A stretch of DNA of 64,000 nucleotides from Bacteroidetes bacterium B1(2017) (GTDB lineage Bacteria; Bacteroidota; Bacteroidia; UKL13-3), in assembly GCA_002256395.1 (NCBI GenBank), contig NKJG01000001.1:806001-870000 (forward strand). Reading direction: 5' to 3'. Within the stretch, counting starts at the first letter, position 1, and the number at the start of each line of letters is the position of its first letter. The translations under genes were made by a program, and so were the position numbers. This document shows positions 1-7,508 of the stretch, piece by piece. The notes under the pieces are model-generated. The model worked only from the letters and a program-made list of their open reading frames with translations. It had not been told where the DNA came from and searched no databases.

Positions 1-594
1 TTGGTTATGAAACCCCTTCACGATGCGTATGGAATTAAACGCGTGGTGGTATCAACCTACCAAAGTGTTACAGGCACAGGGGTTAAGGCGGTTACACAAA
101 TGGAAAACGAACGCCAAGGTATAGAAGGCGAAATGGCCTATAAATACAAAATAGATAAAAATGCCATCCCACAAATTGATGTGTTTTTGGATAACGGATA
201 TACCAAAGAAGAAATGAAAATGGTAAACGAAACCAAAAAAATTATGATGGATGATAGCATTGCTGTTACCGCTACTTGCGTGCGCATTCCAGTTATGGGT
301 GGCCATAGCGAGAGTGTGAATCTAAGGTTTGAAAAAGATTATGATTTAGCTGAAGTAAAAACACTATTGGCAAACACACCTGGTATAATTTTGCAAGACG
401 ACCCTGCCAATGGAATTTATCCGATGCCATTATGGGCGCATGAAAAAAACGAAGTATTCGTAGGTAGAATTCGCAGAGATGAGTCGGAGCCAAATGCATT
501 AAACCTTTGGATAGTGGCCGATAATTTGCGAAAAGGTGCCGCCACAAATGCCGTACAAATTGCCGAATATTTGCGTGAGAACAAGCTAGTTTAA
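1..594 (+). CDS. asd: Aspartate-semialdehyde dehydrogenase, C-terminal part (5' truncated by the window edge)
   Basis: Catalyses NADPH-dependent reduction of aspartyl phosphate to aspartate semialdehyde in the lysine/threonine/methionine pathway. The visible 197 residues are the C-terminal substrate-binding and dimerisation part. RVVVSTYQSVTGTG is the characteristic family segment, and the RIPVMGGHSES and GRIRRDES motifs carry the substrate-binding arginine and the catalytic-histidine region. The catalytic Cys and the NADP-binding N-terminus lie before base 1, so the TTG at base 1 is not a start. The stop overlaps the next start as TAATG, indicating translational coupling. Confidence 0.95.
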   Translation: MVMKPLHDAYGIKRVVVSTYQSVTGTGVKAVTQMENERQGIEGEMAYKYKIDKNAIPQIDVFLDNGYTKEEMKMVNETKKIMMDDSIAVTATCVRIPVMGGHSESVNLRFEKDYDLAEVKTLLANTPGIILQDDPANGIYPMPLWAHEKNEVFVGRIRRDESEPNALNLWIVADNLRKGAATNAVQIAEYLRENKLV

Positions 595-827
595 TGAGTC
601 TTCCGCAATATACTAAAGGACAATTAGCCTTGCGCAATGGGCAAGATCGCGACGAAATTTGGGTTGCCTACAAAGGAAAGATTTATGATGTAGGAAGGAG
701 TAGATTATGGCGCAATGGAAAGCACTATGAGCATTGGGCAGGCCAAGATTTAACAAATGAATTGCCCGATGCACCTCATAATGAAAATGTGTTCGACAAA
801 TTTGAACAGATAGGCGAACTTATTTAA
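594..827 (+). CDS. Small cytochrome b5-like heme-binding protein
   Basis: This 77-residue soluble protein resembles the predicted heme/steroid-binding family (COG4892-like), a minimal cytochrome b5 fold. It has the strand pattern EIWVAYKGKIYDV, then HYEHWAGQDLT (H44, H47) and APH (H62), which sit where b5 proteins place the two axial heme histidines. There is no signal peptide or membrane anchor. It overlaps the asd stop by one base (TAATG) and runs into the convergent exonuclease gene by four bases. The electron-transfer partner is unknown. The family call is fairly secure; heme binding is inferred. Confidence 0.75.
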   Translation: MSLPQYTKGQLALRNGQDRDEIWVAYKGKIYDVGRSRLWRNGKHYEHWAGQDLTNELPDAPHNENVFDKFEQIGELI

Positions 828-1591
828 GCCTTAAGTTTTACCCAAACTGGGCAATGATCTGAGTGCATAGCCAAAGGCAAAATACCTGCATCTTCAATTC
901 TATTGGCAATGGGGTTAGCTACCATGCAATAATCAATACGCCAACCTTTATTATTGGCTCGGGCATTGGCTCTATAACTCCACCAACTATAGTTATGCGG
1001 ACCAGGATATAAGCTTCTAAAACTATCTGTAAAACCAGAATCTATAAATTGCTGCATCCACTCACGTTCATCTGGTAAAAAGCCACTACTATTTTTATTA
1101 CCAACTGGGTCGTGAATATCAATTGCCTTATGGCAAATATTATAATCGCCACAGATAACTAGGTTTGGGCGAGTCTTTTTTAGCTCCGAAATAAAGTCAT
1201 TAAAAAAGCTAAGCCAATGCATTTTATACGCTTGCCTATCTTCCCCACTACTGCCACTAGGCATATATACGCTAATCACACTTATATCGCCAAAATCGGC
1301 ACGAACCATGCGGCCTTCATTATCCCATTCAGGGTTTCCAAAACCATAAACTATGTTATCTGGTTTTGCTTTAGAATAAATTGCTACCCCACTATATCCT
1401 TTTTTTTCTGCGCTGAACCAATGATGATGGGTAAATCCAATGGTTTCGAATAAAAACGGTTCCACTTGATTTTGCATCGCTTTTGTTTCTTGAAAGCAAA
1501 ACACATCGCCTTCCGAACCTTGCATAAAGTTTAACAAACCCTTGCTTAGTGCCGAACGAATTCCATTTACATTGTAGCTTATTATTTTCAT
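824..1591 (-). CDS. xth: Exodeoxyribonuclease III (AP endonuclease family)
   Basis: Base-excision-repair nuclease that cleaves at abasic sites and degrades 3' ends. It belongs to the endonuclease/exonuclease/phosphatase fold: KIISYNVNGIRS at the N-terminus, CFQETK with the metal-binding Glu, GDYNICH, and the C-terminal RIDYCMV and MHSDHCPV motifs with the catalytic Asp-His pair. The length (about 255 residues) is normal. The ATG at 1591 is preferred over an in-frame TTG at 1600 because the protein then starts at the conserved MKIISYN. A TACATTTG box lies 7 bases upstream. Confidence 0.95.
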   Translation of the reverse strand: MKIISYNVNGIRSALSKGLLNFMQGSEGDVFCFQETKAMQNQVEPFLFETIGFTHHHWFSAEKKGYSGVAIYSKAKPDNIVYGFGNPEWDNEGRMVRADFGDISVISVYMPSGSSGEDRQAYKMHWLSFFNDFISELKKTRPNLVICGDYNICHKAIDIHDPVGNKNSSGFLPDEREWMQQFIDSGFTDSFRSLYPGPHNYSWWSYRANARANNKGWRIDYCMVANPIANRIEDAGILPLAMHSDHCPVWVKLKA

Positions 1592-1597
1592 TACGCA

Positions 1598-1605
1598 CAA
1601 ATGTA
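1598..1605 (-). promoter_or_regulatory. Putative -7 box of the exonuclease gene
   Basis: TACATTTG on the minus strand matches the Bacteroidetes -7 consensus TAnnTTTG exactly and ends 7 bases before the ATG at 1591. If used, the transcript would be leaderless or nearly so. No good TTG -33 element is seen at the usual spacing. Confidence 0.4.
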
Positions 1606-1751
1606 ACCAGGATAGCCCAAATTGAAAATCCTATTTTTTTAGAAAGCTAGGTTCAGAAATAGGGCACTAATTAAGGAGGAAGGATATTTTTTTTGAAAAT
1701 AGTTTGCTTACATGCTGATTTTTAAAGTACTTTCACCACTTTTGCAGCCGA

Positions 1752-2240
1752 ATGGATTTAGAGATTAAAAAATCGGGCATACCAAATGCCGGAAAAGGAT
1801 TATTTGCTAAAGCTCTTTTTAAAAGGGGCGACCGAGTTATTGAGTATACTGGGGAGGAAATTACTTGGGCCCAATGTAAAAAACGCAATGAAGAGTTGGA
1901 TGGAGTTGGAGCCTATTATTTCTATGTTTCTAACCGTAAATGCATTGATGCTCAACACAGACCAGATTCATTAGCCCGCTATGCAAACGATGCTTCGGGC
2001 ATTGTAAGAATACCAGGAATTAGAAATAATGCACGTTTTGAGGTTATAAAAGGTAAGCCCTATATTATTGCCAGCAGAAATATTAAACCCGGTGATGAGG
2101 TATTTGTGAGCTATGGAAAAGAATATTGGGATGCCATGAGAGAGAACGGTTTTGACCCTGAACACAAGAAAAAACCGATTAAAATTGATGGAGAACATCA
2201 CGAACATCATTTGGTGCCCAAAAGAGAGGCCAAACATTAA
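1752..2240 (+). CDS. SET domain-containing protein (protein-lysine methyltransferase family)
   Basis: This 162-residue protein is almost entirely a SET domain. GKGLFA near residue 16 is the SAM-binding start and EYTGEEI follows. RYANDAS is the degenerate counterpart of the eukaryotic RxxNHSC motif, and GDEVFVSYGKEYW holds the C-terminal catalytic tyrosine region. SET proteins transfer methyl groups from SAM to lysines; the bacterial target is unknown here. It stands alone between two unrelated genes, with TTTTGCAGCCG upstream resembling a promoter -7 region. Confidence 0.85.
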   Translation: MDLEIKKSGIPNAGKGLFAKALFKRGDRVIEYTGEEITWAQCKKRNEELDGVGAYYFYVSNRKCIDAQHRPDSLARYANDASGIVRIPGIRNNARFEVIKGKPYIIASRNIKPGDEVFVSYGKEYWDAMRENGFDPEHKKKPIKIDGEHHEHHLVPKREAKH

Positions 2241-2353
2241 ACTTTTTTTTGAGCACAATTTTTTATAAAATTGAGGCCTGTTAAAGAAATATAGAATAGG
2301 GCTTTGCGTTTTAATCCCCAGAAAACGGAACACAATTTGAAGGAGGGTGAAGG

Positions 2354-3058
2354 ATGAAAGCAAATAACAAAGAGAAAATGAAGAAAATTGTTAAACTAAC
2401 ATGTGCAATAGCCTTGAGTCTATTATGGAATATTAGTTCGGCTCAAGTGCAAGATGAAACTACTCCAGGTTTTGATGCTGCGCCAGATTCAACATTGGTA
2501 GATACCACCGCAGCTGCAGAACCAGTTCCAGCGGCCCCTGTAGATCCATTACTTAGACCTTATGAGCGCATTGTCTTAAGTATTGATTCGGCAACAAACC
2601 TGATAACTTATTACGGAGTAGTAGAACAAGAGGAAAGTGGTTCAGACTCTTTATACCTGCGCGCAAAAAATTGGGCTGTTAAAAACTTAAATAAAGATCT
2701 TAAAATAGAAAGCGATAAACGCAATCAAAAGATTACTTACGTTGGTAGTATTCCTGCCTATGCCTATTTGAACAAATATTCGAAAAGAAGCATTGGTAGG
2801 TTTGAATTTAAAATTACCTTTTTAATAAAAGAGGGTAGATACAAATACACCATTACCAATTTGGTTCATGAAACTTTGCCAAATGCTGAAGGTGGAAAGA
2901 ATTCAAGAAATTATTTTGAATATTACTATACCTCCACTACTAAGGTGAGAGAATACGATAGCATTTTACGTAATGCCGATTTAGATATTCAAAAACTAAT
3001 TGAAAGTATTAAAGCATCTATGCGTGAACCAATTTTGGTTGACGAAGACGATTGGTAG
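2354..3058 (+). CDS. Secreted DUF4468-like protein
   Basis: This 234-residue exported protein has a hydrophobic signal segment (about residues 10-30, ending SSAQ), then an Ala/Pro/Thr-rich linker. A folded domain follows with the ITYYGVVE start, ...RAKNWAVKNLN... and the EGRYKYTITN strand typical of DUF4468 (TBP-like fold, common in Bacteroidota). Its function is not known. AGGAGG at 2341-2346, seven bases before the ATG, is an unusually good Shine-Dalgarno for this phylum and supports the 2354 start, although the internal ATG at 2378 would give a tidier signal peptide. Confidence 0.7.
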   Translation: MKANNKEKMKKIVKLTCAIALSLLWNISSAQVQDETTPGFDAAPDSTLVDTTAAAEPVPAAPVDPLLRPYERIVLSIDSATNLITYYGVVEQEESGSDSLYLRAKNWAVKNLNKDLKIESDKRNQKITYVGSIPAYAYLNKYSKRSIGRFEFKITFLIKEGRYKYTITNLVHETLPNAEGGKNSRNYFEYYYTSTTKVREYDSILRNADLDIQKLIESIKASMREPILVDEDDW

Positions 3059-3066
3059 AACGTTTC

Positions 3067-3810
3067 TTAAGACGCTTTAAAATAAAAATCTCCTTGTTCG
3101 TAAACTAAGGCCTCATTGGCCGAAAGTTCAACTAATTGCTCGTTTAGCAAGCGATAAGGCTTATATCCAATTGGGCTTAATAAACTTAATAAGGAAGCTC
3201 TGTTTTCTTCAGTAGAAATTTCTATTTGAATAATTGGCTTACATCTTTTTAAGGTTTCTATCATTTGAGGGAATAAAATAACCTCATACCCTTCAACATC
3301 ACATTTTAAGAAATCTATTTTAGCCAAGGGAGCAAATAACACATCGGCAATTTCCATGTTGGCCTCATACGTTTGTGAAGCCTGCGCCGAGTTATCATCC
3401 ATTATTTTGGTTAAGCCATGTCTAAAAACGCCATCAATTAAGGGCGTTCCAAGGGTAACCTTTTTGCGTTCAGCACCTAACGCACATTGGTAAAGCGTAA
3501 TATTTTTTAAGGCAAAACGACCTGTATTTTTAACAAATACATTGGCAAACAATGGTACAGGTTCTATGGCGTATACATGCCCTTCTTTATGCGCATACTT
3601 AGATAAAAACACCGAGTAATACCCAACATTAGCGCCAATATCTACACAGGTAAAACCAGGCTTTATAAGTGTTTTTAAGTAAAACAACTCAGGATATTTC
3701 GCTTTTAAAAAGCCTGCCGAAATTAAACGTATATAGGCGTTACTTACCAAACCTAAATACGGTTCGGTTCCAAGGGCCTTTAATAATAGAGATCTGATTT
3801 TTTTTTCCAT
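3067..3810 (-). CDS. FkbM family SAM-dependent methyltransferase
   Basis: A 247-residue methyltransferase of the FkbM family, usually O-methylating sugars or polyketides. The SAM-binding motif CVDIGANVGYYSV is near residue 55, followed by VYAIEPVP (acidic ribose-binding residue) and FLKCDVEGYE, the family signature with the catalytic-site Asp. It starts 5 bases after the stop of the small DUF4834-like gene, so the two are probably co-transcribed. The substrate cannot be read from context because no polysaccharide cluster surrounds it. Confidence 0.85.
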   Translation of the reverse strand: MEKKIRSLLLKALGTEPYLGLVSNAYIRLISAGFLKAKYPELFYLKTLIKPGFTCVDIGANVGYYSVFLSKYAHKEGHVYAIEPVPLFANVFVKNTGRFALKNITLYQCALGAERKKVTLGTPLIDGVFRHGLTKIMDDNSAQASQTYEANMEIADVLFAPLAKIDFLKCDVEGYEVILFPQMIETLKRCKPIIQIEISTEENRASLLSLLSPIGYKPYRLLNEQLVELSANEALVYEQGDFYFKAS

Positions 3811-3815
3811 TCGTG

Positions 3816-4055
3816 CTACTTCACCTCTTCAAAATCTACGTACTCTCCCAAATTATCTGTTTTACCCTTTGTATCCTTTGTTTGTTTGCTAACTTTAGGA
3901 TTAATGGTAACTCTTCCCTCCTCTTGCTCTTGTTGCTTGTAATTAGGCTGATTTGGGTTGTTTTGGTTATGGTGATACACATGTATTTTAAAGCCGCCAA
4001 AAATATAGCGGTACACCACATAAAACAGAAAAAGATAAAAAAGAAATTTAAACAT
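3816..4055 (-). CDS. Small membrane protein, DUF4834-like
   Basis: About 79 residues: MFKFLFYLFLFYVVYRYIFGG is one N-terminal membrane segment, followed by a polar, charged tail rich in Gln, Asn and Lys. This matches the layout of DUF4834 proteins found across Bacteroidota, whose function is unknown. The ATG at 4055 is chosen because the upstream in-frame ATG would put charged residues before the anchor. CAAAGATG just upstream (read as CATCTTTG on the minus strand) is one base off the -7 consensus. It leads a two-gene operon with the FkbM methyltransferase. Confidence 0.6.
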   Translation of the reverse strand: MFKFLFYLFLFYVVYRYIFGGFKIHVYHHNQNNPNQPNYKQQEQEEGRVTINPKVSKQTKDTKGKTDNLGEYVDFEEVK

Positions 4056-4081
4056 GTTCCTTTGATAAGGGCACAAAGATG

Positions 4082-4114
4082 CAAAAAAGATAGGGTTTAT
4101 GAAAAAATCCTATC
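4082..4114 (-). terminator. Probable intrinsic terminator after msrB
   Basis: GATAGG (4089-4094) pairs with CCTATC (4109-4114), extended by A/T pairs. On the minus strand it is followed by a T run (AAAAAA at 4082-4087 on the plus strand). It overlaps the last codon of msrB. The stem is modest. Confidence 0.5.
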
Positions 4115-4656
4115 TACTTCTTTTGAAAGTTCAACGACTTTCCATTCACACAATACCTTAAACCGGTCTTATCACTCGGCCCATCATTGAATACATGACC
4201 TAGGTGGCCGCCACATTTGGCGCACATAATCTCGGTTCTAACCATTCCATGGCTTGTATCTGTATGGGTAACAATTTTTGTTTTATCTAGGGCTTCGTAA
4301 AAGCTAGGCCAGCCACAACCGCTGTCAAATTTGCCCTCAGAGCTAAACAGGTCATTACCACATGCGGCACAAGTATAGGTTCCACCATCATAATTTGCCT
4401 CTAAATCGCTGGTAAAAGGGCGCTCTGTACCTTTTTCACGTAAAATAGCATACTGCTCTGGCGATAAAGTCTTTTTCCAATCCGAATCGGATTTTTGAAC
4501 GTCAAAAGAAAAGTCGGTACTGATTTCTTTATGCTGGGTATTTGTAACCATGGGTGGAGTTGTTGATTTAGTAGGAGTTTTGTTTTGGGCGTTGCAGCTA
4601 ATAAAACCTGCGCTTAAAAGTAAAATTCCTAGGTTCAAAAATAATAAACGTTTCAT
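4114..4656 (-). CDS. msrB: Peptide-methionine (R)-S-oxide reductase, exported lipoprotein form
   Basis: Repairs methionine-R-sulfoxide in oxidised proteins. The MsrB domain fills the C-terminal two thirds: [18 protein letters not shown], the zinc-binding CAAC and CAKC pairs, the [10 protein letters not shown] motif, and the catalytic Cys in RYCVNGKSL. Starting at the ATG at 4656 gives a signal sequence ending in a Cys (GFISC) with a lipobox-like context, so it is probably membrane-anchored outside the cytoplasm. An Asn/Thr-rich linker joins anchor and domain. It stands alone, with a terminator-like hairpin at its 3' end. Confidence 0.92.
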   Translation of the reverse strand: MKRLLFLNLGILLLSAGFISCNAQNKTPTKSTTPPMVTNTQHKEISTDFSFDVQKSDSDWKKTLSPEQYAILREKGTERPFTSDLEANYDGGTYTCAACGNDLFSSEGKFDSGCGWPSFYEALDKTKIVTHTDTSHGMVRTEIMCAKCGGHLGHVFNDGPSDKTGLRYCVNGKSLNFQKK

Positions 4657-4746
4657 GTAAGTAATAGTTTTAAGTAGCATCTAAACGAAGTAAACTAGGA
4701 ATTTGTTTCAGGAACACAAATTAATAAAATGCTTCCTAAACCCTAC

Positions 4747-6297
4747 TTATTTTGAAACCAATATCGCCGCCGCACAATTTTCGCCATCCATGGCCGCGCT
4801 TACAATTCCTCCCGCATAGCCTGCACCTTCGGCACAAGGGTATAAGCCTTTTATTTGTGGATGCTCAAAGGTTTCCTTATTTCTAGGTATTCTTACCGGT
4901 GAAGAGGTTCTCGATTCTGTTGCTAATAAAATGGCTTCGTTACTTAAATAGCCTCTCATTTTAGCCCCAAATTGTTTAAAGGCTTCTTGCAAACCACCTG
5001 CCACAAACCTTGGAAGGATACTGTGCAAATCTCTACTTACCGTGCCGGGCAGATAAGAATTTTTAGGCAGGGTTGAAGACGTTTTCCTTGCCACAAAATC
5101 GGCCATACGCTGGGCTGGTGCTTGCAAACTTTTATTTCCTTTGTTAAAACAATCTTGTTCTACTTGTTTCTGAAAATATAAACCAGCCAATGGTCCATGT
5201 TGCTCAAAAGCCTTGTAATCTTCGGGCTGAACCGATACGACCATACCACTATTTGCAAAAGGATTATTACGTTTACTTGGGCTCCATCCATTTACCACAA
5301 TTTCTCCAGGAGCTGTCATGGCAGGTGCAATAATACCGCCAGGGCACATGCAAAAACTAAATACACCGCGCCCAGCTACTTGCTGAACCAAACTATAGCT
5401 AGCAGCAGGAAGATATTCACTTCTTGAACCCGAACACTTATATTGTATTTGATCAATTAACTCCTGTGGATGTTCAATACGCACACCCAAGGCAAATGGT
5501 TTGGCTTCAATTAAAATATTCTTTTTATACAATAACTCATAAATATCGCGAGCCGAATGCCCAGTTGCCAAAATTAACTCGCTAAATGGAAAGAAATCAG
5601 AATTTACATAAACACCCTTAATGGAATTATTTTCAATTTTAAAATCTGTTACTCTTGAGTTAAAATGAAACACACCACCACACGCAAGAATGTTCTCTCT
5701 TATTTGAGTTATTATTTGAGGTAATTTATTGGTTCCAATATGTGGGTGTGCTTCATATAAAATGGAAGTATCGGCACCATGCTTTACTAATATTTTTAGA
5801 ATACGCATTACGTCACCACGCTTGCTACTGCGTGTGTAAAGCTTACCATCACTGTAAGTTCCAGCCCCACCTTCTCCAAAACAATAATTGCTATCGGGGT
5901 TCACTTCATTGTTTCGGGTAATATTTGCTAAGTCTCTTCGGCGCTCTTTTACTTCTTTTCCTCGTTCAAAAATAACAGGCTTTAAACCTTGCTCTATTAA
6001 TTTAAGGGCTGCAAATAATCCGGCAGGACCAGCACCCACAATGGCTACTTCTTTTGCTTTACTTACATCTTGAAGATTTAATTCAAAGGTATCTTTCTCG
6101 GGTTGTTCATTTAAAAAAACCTCTATTTGAAGGTTTGCCACAATAGGTTTTCTGCGCGCATCTAAACTTCTTTTAAGAATGGTAAAGCCAAATAGTTCTT
6201 GCGGTTTGAACCCAAAATTTCGTTGCAGCAAAACTGAAATCTGTTCTGTTGTTTGGCTCTCTTGCGGCAGTGCTGTAAGTTGAACGGTTTTTCTCAT
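4747..6297 (-). CDS. Uncharacterised FAD-dependent dehydrogenase (COG2509-like)
   Basis: A 516-residue flavoprotein. A short N-terminal domain (residues 1-85) precedes the dinucleotide-binding motif AIVGAGPAGLFAAL (about residue 90) and the VIFERG acidic ribose-binding strand. The FGEGGAGTYSDGKLYTR motif and the C-terminal EGAGYAGGIVSAAMDG FAD motif are characteristic of the widespread COG2509 family. That family is conserved in bacteria but has no agreed reaction. It is monocistronic, with a 200-base gap to the divergent DinB gene. Confidence 0.85.
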   Translation of the reverse strand: MRKTVQLTALPQESQTTEQISVLLQRNFGFKPQELFGFTILKRSLDARRKPIVANLQIEVFLNEQPEKDTFELNLQDVSKAKEVAIVGAGPAGLFAALKLIEQGLKPVIFERGKEVKERRRDLANITRNNEVNPDSNYCFGEGGAGTYSDGKLYTRSSKRGDVMRILKILVKHGADTSILYEAHPHIGTNKLPQIITQIRENILACGGVFHFNSRVTDFKIENNSIKGVYVNSDFFPFSELILATGHSARDIYELLYKKNILIEAKPFALGVRIEHPQELIDQIQYKCSGSRSEYLPAASYSLVQQVAGRGVFSFCMCPGGIIAPAMTAPGEIVVNGWSPSKRNNPFANSGMVVSVQPEDYKAFEQHGPLAGLYFQKQVEQDCFNKGNKSLQAPAQRMADFVARKTSSTLPKNSYLPGTVSRDLHSILPRFVAGGLQEAFKQFGAKMRGYLSNEAILLATESRTSSPVRIPRNKETFEHPQIKGLYPCAEGAGYAGGIVSAAMDGENCAAAILVSK

Positions 6298-6455
6298 ACG
6301 GTCAGGTGTTTATCCTAAAAGGCTCAAAAATCTACAATTACCGCGTGAATGCCAAATTTACTAATAAATTAGTTGAACCCATTTATAGAAAAAATCTCCT
6401 GATGTAGCGCATTAAATAGCCAGGTATAAAATTTTAGATTAATCATTTTATTTTG

Positions 6456-6482
6456 TTGTCGCATATACTATATTTGCGACAA
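6456..6482. promoter_or_regulatory. Palindromic operator over the dinB-marR promoter
   Basis: TTGTCGCA (6456-6463) is a perfect inverted repeat of TGCGACAA (6475-6482) with an 11-base spacer. The -7-like box TATATTTG (6469-6476) lies inside it, 23 bases before the ATG at 6499. This is the geometry expected for a dimeric MarR repressor acting on its own operon, whose second gene is a MarR protein. Confidence 0.7.
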
Positions 6483-6498
6483 CATAAAACTATTTCAA

Positions 6499-7017
6499 AT
6501 GAAAACTATTCAAAAATCGTATGCAGCGTTTGAGGCTGTATTTAACACTTGGCAAAATGCTTTAACAAACTACAAAGAGGCCGACCTTTCTAAAAGGCTT
6601 TCAGAAGACAGCTGGACCTTGGGTCAGGTTTACGTTCATTTAATTAACTCAACTTTAAATTTCCATATAAAACAGGTTAACCTGTGTTTAAACAGCAGTG
6701 ATAATAAAGATTCTAAAAAGAATTTTAAAGGCATTTTAGCGTTTAATATATTAAATGGGTTTCCACCCATAAAAATAAAAGTACCGCCTACAGAAACCTA
6801 TACTCCAAAGCATCCTGCTAATAAACAAGAATTGCTAGATGGATTTGAAAGAGTAAAATTAGGTATGAATGAATGCCAAACAAAATTTAACTCAAATCAA
6901 CAAGGTAAAACGGCTCACCCAGCCTTTGCTTTCTTAAATGCAGTTGAATGGTTTAGGATTGTGGATATGCATTGGCGTCATCACTTAAGACAAAAAAGTG
7001 AACTGGATGCGATATAA
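6499..7017 (+). CDS. DinB-like superfamily protein
   Basis: A 172-residue helical protein of the DinB/YfiT type. The first helix bundle has DSWTLGQVYVHLINS (His at a position used as a metal ligand), and the C-terminal EWFRIVDMHWRHHLRQ supplies two or three more histidines in the usual DinB pattern. DinB-fold proteins are often thiol-dependent metalloenzymes; the substrate here is unknown. It lies 14 bases upstream of marR, downstream of a strong palindrome, suggesting co-expression and MarR control in response to a small molecule. Confidence 0.75.
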   Translation: MKTIQKSYAAFEAVFNTWQNALTNYKEADLSKRLSEDSWTLGQVYVHLINSTLNFHIKQVNLCLNSSDNKDSKKNFKGILAFNILNGFPPIKIKVPPTETYTPKHPANKQELLDGFERVKLGMNECQTKFNSNQQGKTAHPAFAFLNAVEWFRIVDMHWRHHLRQKSELDAI

Positions 7018-7031
7018 ATCAACTCAGTATT

Positions 7032-7487
7032 ATGTCCAACTCAATAGAATTTAAACATAAAAACGATACCGATAGCTCTGGATTTTTGCTTTGGCAGGTA
7101 ACGATGCTTTGGCAACGTAAAATCAAAAAAGAGCTTGATAAATTAGGTATTACCCATACTCAATTTGTATTACTTGCCTCTTTAGCTTGGCTTTCAAAGA
7201 CCAACAAAAATGTTACTCAAATAGACATAGCCAACCAAAGTAAAACAGATAGAATGATGGTTTCAAAAGTACTGAGAACACTAGAAGAAAAGGGTTTTTT
7301 GAGCCGACAAGAGCATGAAACAGACACCCGTGCTAAGACCATTACGCTTAGTAAAGAGGGTAAAGTTCTCTTACAAAAAGCTATAAAAAATGTGGAGCAA
7401 GTAGATACCGAATTCTTTTCGGTATTAACAACTCAAGCAAATGGATTTAATAGAAATTTAGTAACCTTAATAAGCAAGAATCTGTAA
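7032..7487 (+). CDS. MarR family transcriptional regulator
   Basis: A 151-residue winged-helix repressor. LDKLGITHTQFVLLASLAWL leads into the HTH (NVTQIDIANQSKTDRMMVSKVLRTLEEKG split over two helices) and the wing with DTRAKTITLSKEG, the MarR signature. Being second in the operon with a 27-base palindrome at the promoter, it most likely autoregulates the dinB-marR unit. The ligand is unknown. Confidence 0.9.
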   Translation: MSNSIEFKHKNDTDSSGFLLWQVTMLWQRKIKKELDKLGITHTQFVLLASLAWLSKTNKNVTQIDIANQSKTDRMMVSKVLRTLEEKGFLSRQEHETDTRAKTITLSKEGKVLLQKAIKNVEQVDTEFFSVLTTQANGFNRNLVTLISKNL

Positions 7488-7504
7488 AAAGATTCTTGCT
7501 TATT
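7469..7504. terminator. Bidirectional terminator between marR and acs
   Basis: A perfect 14-bp stem, 7469-7482 with 7491-7504 (AATAAGCAAGAATC and its complement), with an 8-base loop. It starts inside the 3' end of marR and ends just before the stop of the convergent acs gene. Confidence 0.75.
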
Positions 7505-7508
7505 ATAA

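Noticed and set aside
3813..4190. Plus-strand open frame of 125 codons over the DUF4834-like and msrB genes
   Set aside because: It is a shadow of two well-supported minus-strand genes and has low-complexity hydrophobic content.
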